From positions 1 to 64,000 of the forward strand of contig JAGTJM010000094.1 in assembly GCA_020747015.1 (NCBI GenBank): 64,000 nucleotides of DNA, written 5' to 3'. Below the pieces are notes generated by a model, which was not told where the DNA came from, searched no databases, and worked only from the letters and a program-made list of their open reading frames with translations. Made by a program: the position numbers and the translations under genes. This stretch comes from Pyrenochaeta sp. MPI-SDFR-AT-0127. Its lineage: Eukaryota; Ascomycota; Dothideomycetes; Pleosporales; Cucurbitariaceae. Positions 57,840 to 64,000 of this stretch are shown in pieces; the stretch's first letter is position 1; every line of letters begins with the position of its first letter.

Positions 57840-58082
57840 ATGAAGTTCTCTATCCTTCTCTCCATTCCCCTACTCAGCATCCTGGCTGCAGCTGTCCCAA
57901 CCGCCGTCGACGAGCCCTATGAATTCAATGAGGTGATGCTACCGCAAGCCCCCAGTGGTGAGGGTATCACCGCCAGACAAGAGGGATACTGCGGACAATG
58001 TTACAAGAAGAAAACTTGCTGCCAGACTTGCAGCAGTGGAAGGGTGGTCATGTGTGTCCCAATCTGTGGCATTCCTTGGTAA
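57840..58082 (+). CDS. Small cysteine-rich secreted protein, candidate effector
   Basis: A single-exon gene of 80 aa. The signal peptide MKFSILLSIPLLSILAAAVP is followed by an acidic propeptide (DEPYEFNEV) and a possible processing site after GITAR. The mature peptide of about 30 residues holds seven cysteines: CGQC, CC, then single cysteines in QTC, VMC and PIC, with a KKK patch between. An odd cysteine count suggests either a dimer or one free cysteine. The ORF ends TGG TAA within TTGGTAAGTG, which is also a good splice donor, so a second exon adding an eighth cysteine is possible. A TATA box and leader support expression. I know no homolog with a function; no toxicity or host role can be claimed. 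Confidence 0.7.
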   Translation: MKFSILLSIPLLSILAAAVPTAVDEPYEFNEVMLPQAPSGEGITARQEGYCGQCYKKKTCCQTCSSGRVVMCVPICGIPW

Positions 58083-59735
58083 GTGAACCCTACGATATTA
58101 CTGGAGTGATATTGACATAGTTATAGCTAGAAACAGAGGCCTCGGAAGTAGTTGATGGGTTATTTTGGGCTGAGAACGTGGGCAAGGCGACATGAGGTGA
58201 ACTCTGGTCTGATTCAGTGGTACGGTTTGATGCAATGCGTTTGCCTGCATCTTCTCCCTACCAGGTGCGCAAAGATAAGCCATAAGCATTCATTAAACTC
58301 CTACTAGAACTTCAATTACATGAACTGAACCATCATTGTCTGCCGTCGTTGAATGCAAAGTGATAAATATTGACTCAGTACAACCATCTGCAGGATAAGC
58401 CATACCATTCACTCACACCAAAATTCCCGAGAGATCCGGTTCATGGGTACGTATCCAGATAGTAATCACAGGTTGGTGTTAGATGTTTCCAATCACCAAT
58501 ATGCTATTATATCTTAATGTGTTAGGTTAGTGAACATTTAGCCTATTATTTGTTAATGTGACACAAAAGTACTTGCGAATATCTAAAATCAGCTTTGATA
58601 CTATAATTTAACTACACTATTTGATTACTAAAGAGTTTATGCAAGCTACTGTCAAAGACAATGGAAACCAAAAAATGTGTGGATATCTATAGCAATAATG
58701 CCAATATCTACTCTAATTTGTGAATATATTATGGAGATCTTATGTTTGTCTCTTATGAGATTATAATAGTATTATAACACGGTATTGTCAAACAATCAGG
58801 GCATACGTTATGCTTTGGGAATATTCATATGAACATTGTAATTGTTAGCAGTTCTTCCACTGTTCGAATATCAAGAGTCCATAAATAGCTAATTTCAAGA
58901 CTTTCCTCATGATATTAGTGGTCACATCTATAGGGGACCACAATACACAAGGCCCCATAGCTTGTCCGTGCCTTCTCAACCGTCATGAGAAAGGCCCTGT
59001 TTGAAGTAATGTGAAATGAATGCTGCCAGGCTGAAACTAAGACTATATTGATTTCCTGAATGTTCCCATCCCATGGTAGATGCACTTATATGGCCACTTA
59101 TTTCTTAGTGCCAGGAACAGTCGTGATGGGAACATTGGCTATCGGTGCAATTACACGGTTCCGACGGATCCGTTCATCTTCAACGGTTCCGGCGGCTACT
59201 TTTCACAGTTCAGTCATACATTTCGTAAATTTCCGTATTTGGTATGTTGGCTGAGCCGGTTCCGTAGCACGCATGGGTCCGTGTGGAGGCCTGGGTTCAC
59301 GTGAAATACGATGACATGGGCCCTACGGTTCCGAAAACTCATTTTGATAGTCTAACTTATGATTTGTAGGCCCAGAATGAAGGTGGCGCTGGTGGTGCAG
59401 GATCTCGCAAGCGTGCCGAGCCTGTGAAAACTAGTGGAAGCTAGCTCGGGGCCACGCCGAAGAGCAGCATTGTACGCAACGCTAACACCGAGGAGCAATT
59501 TTTACAGCTTAGTAATTAATTCAGACAATCCGAGGAGCTGAATTGAGAGTCCTAGAGCTTCCGGAGTGTGAGGCTTGTCTTCGGGTGGTTACCGAGCGTC
59601 GATAGTTTTGCAGTGTCACCTCAGTTTGACGCTTGGCATAGATCAATATGTTGACAGTCTATAGATGCCTGTGGCAGTGATAAAAAGTGAATCAAAATTT
59701 TCAATAAATTCAATTCAATTTATATCTCGTTTGTG
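58083..59735. other. Intergenic, AT-rich in the middle
   Basis: About 1.65 kb. The stretch 58480-58900 is AT-rich with many TTAA/TATTA words, likely decayed repeat or simple spacer. Around 59060-59310 plus-strand frames are open but show no domain. The right end is the promoter of the SDR gene. Confidence 0.35.
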
Positions 59736-60561
59736 ATGTCGCTATCAAACAAGATCGCTATTGTCACTGGGGGAGCCCGTGGTATTGGCAGGGGCATTGT
59801 CCTGGCGCTAGCGAAAGAGGGTGCAAAGGTCAATGGAGCCCATTACAGCTCATCAACATGCACGAAATGCTCACTCTATTTAGGTTGCCTTTACCTACGT
59901 CTCACAGTCCTCTACCATCCACGCCGAATCCCTCGTTCGCGAAGTCGAATCCCTGGGCTCCCGTGCCCACGCCATCCAAGCAGACTCCCGCGAACTCTCG
60001 GCGCCAGAAAGCATCGTGTCCGAAACCCTCTCCATATTCGCTGCCACAAGTCTCGACATTCTAGTTAATAATGCCGGGCTAGGCTCCGCTGCAACACTAC
60101 TTGAGAGTGTCACGCTAGAGGAGTATAACAGCGTCATGGACGTCAACGTCCGCGCCGTCATCTTCATGACACAGGCCTTCATTCACCACGTAGGGTGGGG
60201 TGGACGCATCGTAAATCTGTCTTCCATTTCCGCACGGGGAGGCTACGCCACTCAGTCTGTGTACGCAGCATCAAAGGCCGCTGTGGAAGGGCTCACACGC
60301 GTTTGGGCGAACGAATTGGGTCACAAGTATGGTGTTACAGTGAACGCCGTCAACCCAGGGCCCGTGGATACCGACATGTACCGAGCTGCAGGCGAGGTGC
60401 ATCTGGCGCGGATGGAGGAACAAAATAAGAAGACTCCAGCGGCCCCGAGAGCGGGGACAGAAGGCGACGTGGCGGACATTGTGTTATTCTTGTGTGAGGA
60501 GAGGTCGAGATGGGTTACAGGAGACATAGTTTGCGCAAATGGTGGAATGATATTCATCTGA
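59736..60561 (+). CDS. Short-chain dehydrogenase/reductase (SDR, classical)
   Basis: An NAD(P)(H)-dependent oxidoreductase of the classical SDR family. Exons 59736-59828 and 59884-60561 (55-bp intron) give 256 aa, the normal length. The cofactor-binding motif TGGARGIG lies at residues 11-18, DILVNNAG in the middle, a serine in LSSISARGG, the catalytic YAASK (Tyr and Lys), then NPGPVDTDM. The end TGDIVCANGGMIF is typical of 3-oxoacyl-reductase-like SDRs with C-terminal motif. It converges with the Zn2Cys6 regulator (stop codons 178 bp apart) and lies 2.8 kb from the LAD-like dehydrogenase. The substrate is not predictable from motifs; an L-xylulose-reductase-like role would fit the neighbour but is a guess. 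Confidence 0.9.
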
Positions 60562-60739
60562 TCGATCCTTGTGCTGGTCGGCACATGCGTTAGACTGTAA
60601 TTCGGTTGAAGCTTTACCGGTGGTATATGGGCATTTGCCAGTTATGTCAGTGCAGAACCCGAATCATATAATTACACTATATTACGCCCAGCTGGCATTG
60701 TATTCTGGAACGAAGTGATATCCGACATGTTATTGACTC

Positions 60740-63037
60740 TTATCCTGGCATCCACGACCCATGATCAAGGTATGGTTCCGCCGAATTCGAATCCATCTGT
60801 AGCATGATGGCCCCAGTTGCATCGAATAGCTCAGCATCGGTAGAGCCTTCAGCATACCAAGGAAAGTTTATGGTTCCTTCTCTGTTGCTCATTGCGTCTG
60901 CTGAGAATTGGGTAGGTGGGTATTGTAAGGATGCCCAGCGTGGCGCGTTAGACTGCCAGAAGTCTAGAGCAGCTTCCTGGCCAATATGCGATAACGTTGT
61001 TGGAGAGCTTTCTAGGAAAGTTGATGATTCACTTTGATCTGTGCAATGTAGAGATTAGCATGAAACTTTCAATAGTTGCAGATTTTAGAGCTGTTATACA
61101 AGCCTGCAATAATTCTAAGAACAGTGAAAGCATGCAAAGACAGAATACATACCAAGCAATCTCTTGAGGATATCTCGTGCTCTCAAGGCCATGCTATGCG
61201 ATAACCCGAGCTTGGACAAGCAATGTACAGCGCTTTTCAAGTGTTCCCGCCATTGCATGGCAAGAGCATGTGCCGGGTTGTATATATAGCAAGTGGCCTG
61301 CACAAAGCTCGCGGTAATGAGCCAATATGTCGCGTACCACGCGAGACCGCGTGGTTGAACGTCTCCGAGATCAACAAACTCGCATATAGATTGAACGCAC
61401 TCTTCTGCACCAGTCAAACATGCTTGAATGGGTCTAAGTGTGGCATCTAGATTTTCTTTTGCGGTAATCTTTTGGAAGATAATCGGTCGGTGCAGGATGA
61501 TGCGGAGATGGAAAGAACGCCATATCAGGATACGCTTCGGAATCTCAAACCATGCATCGAGCATTATCTTTACGTCAAAATGACAAGGGAGGTCTTGGCG
61601 CCACTTTGAGATCCTCTGGTCCAAACTCAGTGCCCTATCCTCACTGGGTATCTGATCGGTGAGCAGTTCGACCTGAACCATATTCGCAATGACAGCCAGC
61701 TTTACCTGATAGATAAGGCATGACGTGACTGTTGGCCCATCGTTTGGGTCTGGTAGCTTGTCCATGTCCACGGCGAGATCTTGATCATCTAAGTTGGACG
61801 GTATCCGGACATTGACGCCTACGAGCGATACAGGCGGCCGTCCAAGTGTGAGTTGAGCTCCAGAGACGAAGATGAACAGTACCCACCAAACCCGCCGCCG
61901 AATCTCCATAGTGAAGGGACTAGAGTGTGGAAGGCCAAATTCTCGATGCAGACCAATCGCTAGAGCCATGCTGAAGCCGATGCCAATGAGCACAAAGCCA
62001 GCGTTAGGCTTATTGCGTTTTTGAAGATAATTCGCCATCAAGACCAGGCCCTGCACATAACTGAGGGATCCCTTCTCCAAGACGTCCATGTTCAAGCTAG
62101 CTCGCGCATTTCTGTAAAACGGGATGTCGCTATTCGTCTCTTTTGTCTCGCCAACAAAGGCCCCGATTGCTAAGACAATATTATGAAGGAGAGGCCAAGA
62201 TCCATCTCGTGGTTTCGAAAGTGCCCCTGAGTTGTTAGTGCATGTCTGAATCAGCACAAACCAAGCTACTTACCTGAGACTCGGGCGCGAAATGTGCCTT
62301 CATGAAGAATGGGATATGCAGTGTGATATATTCTGAAGTAGTCATTCATGTACCGGTTGATATCGGCAGTCGAAGCTACTGGTAAGCTGCGAGTATCAGG
62401 TTCGTCCAAAGATGTCACACTCGTACTAGGAAACGGAGCATATAAGCGTAATGATTGCAGAAACTTGACAGCCGCGACTCCAGACTGAGGACCCATGTAG
62501 CCAGCTTTCCCAGGTTCAGCAACCAGGAAACCCATTCCATCGGTAGTGTTGTCAAAATCTTGAGACTCATCGAACTCGTAGTCTTCTGCATTGCTGGCCT
62601 CCGCTGGGCTTGTCTCGGATGGCTGTTCTGTTGAGGCTGCTGTCAATGCGGGTATCAGCTGCTGAACCTCGCTTGCATCATGTTTTTCAACTACCACCGA
62701 GCCGGGCGAGTCTATCTGTCCCGACTCCAGGCGTTGCAAGGCATCTTCAAGGCTGACATTCGGCAAATGAATGGCCCATGCCTTTTCCATCAGATGTATC
62801 AGACGCTCGGCTGCCCCCAATCGTCTGGTTCAATGAGTATATGTAACAATTTCAATGGCGGTCGTACCTTTCAGTAGCTGACAGCTGGATGAAGGGTGAG
62901 CTGTATGTACATGGTTTCCCATCCCGTCTGCAATTCGTGCAATTCTCTCCACCAGAGCAGCGCACCTTGCGGCGCTTGCACTCGTTGCAAGCTGGGAGCT
63001 TCCGTGGACCTTGCCGTTGTGTGGCCGAGTCCTGCAT
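60740..63037 (-). CDS. Zn2Cys6 transcription factor with fungal_trans domain
   Basis: Exons 63037-62868, 62824-62274, 62226-61153 and 61038-60740 (introns 43, 47 and 114 bp) give 697 aa. The zinc cluster is near the N-terminus (about residues 17-44): CNECKRRKVRC, then CTNC and KPC, with the basic RRK. A helical stretch (LIHLMEKAWA) suggests the dimerisation coil. The regulatory domain spans about 170-560: YFRIYHTAYPILHEGTF is the usual entry motif, and RRRVWWVLFIF with LGRPPVS the core signature. The C-terminal 100 residues are Ser- and Asp-rich and probably activate transcription. The gene lies between an SDR gene and a polyol-dehydrogenase gene; regulators often control such neighbours in fungi, so a local role is plausible. 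The specific inducer is unknown. Confidence 0.88.
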
Positions 63038-63375
63038 GTTGGCCGTCTATTGTGACATATCCGAACAAAGTCAGAAATGATGGAAGCAAACTCATCGAGA
63101 TAGCCGCACTCAGCCAGGCAAGCGCTAGCGCCCCACCAACCCCGCACGTACAAAGTCATCTCAACGAGCCGACACTTGAAAGCTTCTATGTTTTTATTAC
63201 AAATCTAAAAGAATCTGTCTCTAAGAGGTGATTATGATGATGAAAAGTAAAGACTTTGCACCTTCTAGGATGCGAACGAAGCCGAGATGCCGACGCGACG
63301 CACCTCCATTAACCCAACAGACCGGTACGACCAAAAGTTGAGCAGGGCCTGGGCATGCCATCATAACCTCGAGAC
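63038..63375. other. Short intergenic spacer
   Basis: 338 bp between two minus-strand genes; it must contain the promoter of the regulator and the 3' UTR of the dehydrogenase. No motif stands out. Confidence 0.4.
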
Positions 63376-64000
63376 TCAGTCGTCTAGTATCTGCACCTTA
63401 ATAGCTCTTGCTGCTGGTGTCGAAGCCGTCGCAAAAGCTTCTACTCCTTCATCGAGGCGGTATCGATGTGTTACAAGAGGCTTTAGGTTAATGAGCCCTT
63501 CGTTGACCAGACTGATAGCTTTCGGGTATGTGTCATGGTAACGGTACTGAAAGCGAAGATCGATTTCGTTCGATGCAAGATGCATGAAGGGTATGTTCTG
63601 GAAGTCCTTTCCAACCCCAATCACAAAGACGGAACCTCCGAATTTCGTCGCCTGATTGATATGTTAGTATGTAGCATCAGAGTCGTTTATGCTGCCATGA
63701 TCTTACATAGATACCTGCTTGAATGCTGGATTCAACGCCAGTACACTCCAAGACTAATTCTGTCTCTGTACCTAGAGTATCAACAATCTTCCTTCCAAGT
63801 CCTTTCGCATCATCTTCCTTGTTCACCTTCACGGTCCTGATGCGGGGTACAAGTTTCTTTGCCATCTCTAAGCGATTCTCGTCGATATCTGTGACTAGTA
63901 TTGGTGCAGCACCTGCAGCATGTGCAGCAAGAAGCGTGACGAGCCCGATAGGCCCTGCTCCACATATGACAAGTGAATTACCTAGCCTAAGGTTCGATCT
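63376..64000 (-). CDS. L-arabinitol/polyol dehydrogenase, zinc medium-chain family, 3' part only
   Basis: The C-terminal half of a zinc-dependent MDR alcohol dehydrogenase, cut by the window edge at 64000. Two exons are visible: 64000-63707 (partial) and 63651-63376 (55-bp intron). The coenzyme domain begins with CGAGPIGLVTLLAAHAAGA (Rossmann glycines), followed by VTDIDENRLEMAKKL. Its acidic D-x-D suggests NAD preference. VLECTGVESSIQAGIY, KFGGSVFVIGVG and the segment IDLRFQYRYHDTYPKAI are those of L-arabinitol 4-dehydrogenase and related xylitol/sorbitol dehydrogenases. The protein ends PAARAIKVQILDD. The catalytic domain with the zinc ligands is outside the window. L-arabinitol oxidation is the closest match in memory, but xylitol or sorbitol as substrate cannot be ruled out. 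Confidence 0.85.

Noticed and set aside
1..64000. CRISPR arrays, tRNA/rRNA genes, bacterial promoters or terminators
   Set aside because: No regularly spaced repeats, no cloverleaf with A/B boxes and no operon structure were seen; the window is eukaryotic.

Overview
The window looks like nuclear DNA of a filamentous ascomycete, most likely a Dothideomycete of the Pleosporales type. Genes are broken by short GT-AG introns (about 43-162 bp). The families are fungal: HET-domain proteins, STAND/NLR proteins, a Pth11-like receptor, Zn2Cys6 regulators, a CFEM-like surface protein and an Ayg1-like hydrolase. AT-rich stretches look mutated by RIP. I see no bacterial operons, CRISPR arrays, rRNA or tRNA. 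The genus is inferred from gene content and was not tested by search.

Layout. 0-0.72 kb is an AT-rich decayed repeat. 1.5-3.1 kb holds an eight-exon Pth11-like seven-helix receptor (-). 4.2-5.5 kb is a broken NB-ARC/TPR gene (+). 7.2-10.0 kb is a coiled-coil CCCH zinc-finger protein (-). 11.3-12.6 kb is a short HET protein (+), facing an ankyrin protein (13.7-15.4 kb, -). 16.4-18.7 kb is a protein kinase fused to a degenerate RhoGAP domain (-). 19.9-22.2 kb is a Zn2Cys6 regulator (-). 23.4-25.5 kb is a PTR2-type peptide transporter (-). 27.6-28.4 kb is a membrane-anchored PNPOx-like protein (-). 30.1-31.0 kb is a CFEM-like surface protein (-). 31.1-33.9 kb is a TPR-HET fusion (-). 35.3-36.7 kb is a chitin deacetylase with a chitin-binding domain and GPI-like tail (-). 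A gene-poor 4.3 kb follows. Then come an SH3-like small secreted protein (41.0-41.5 kb, -), an Ayg1-like hydrolase (42.7-44.0 kb, -), a membrane alpha/beta hydrolase (44.3-45.8 kb, -), an ankyrin relic (46.9-47.4 kb, +), a PigL_N-like protein fused to a Ras-like pseudo-GTPase (48.1-50.0 kb, -), a HET-NACHT-ankyrin NLR (51.0-54.6 kb, -), a relic of a STAND N-terminal region (54.9-55.3 kb, +), a broken caspase-like gene (55.5-56.4 kb, -), a small cysteine-rich secreted protein (57.8-58.1 kb, +), an SDR oxidoreductase (59.7-60.6 kb, +), a second Zn2Cys6 regulator (60.7-63.0 kb, -) and a partial L-arabinitol/polyol dehydrogenase (63.4 kb to the edge, -).

How the genes fit together. The main theme is fungal self/non-self recognition and innate-immunity-like signalling. 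There are intact HET, TPR-HET and HET-NACHT-ANK genes, plus two oddities: the kinase-pseudo-RhoGAP fusion and the PigL_N-pseudo-Ras fusion. Around them lie broken NB-ARC/TPR, caspase, ankyrin and STAND fragments, which suggests birth-and-death turnover of a repertoire. The second theme is surface and host interface (receptor, CFEM-like protein, chitin deacetylase, two small secreted proteins). The right end may be a small polyol or sugar-alcohol catabolic group (SDR, regulator, LAD-like dehydrogenase). All gene models were read by eye. Every intact model given here has exon lengths that sum to a multiple of three.
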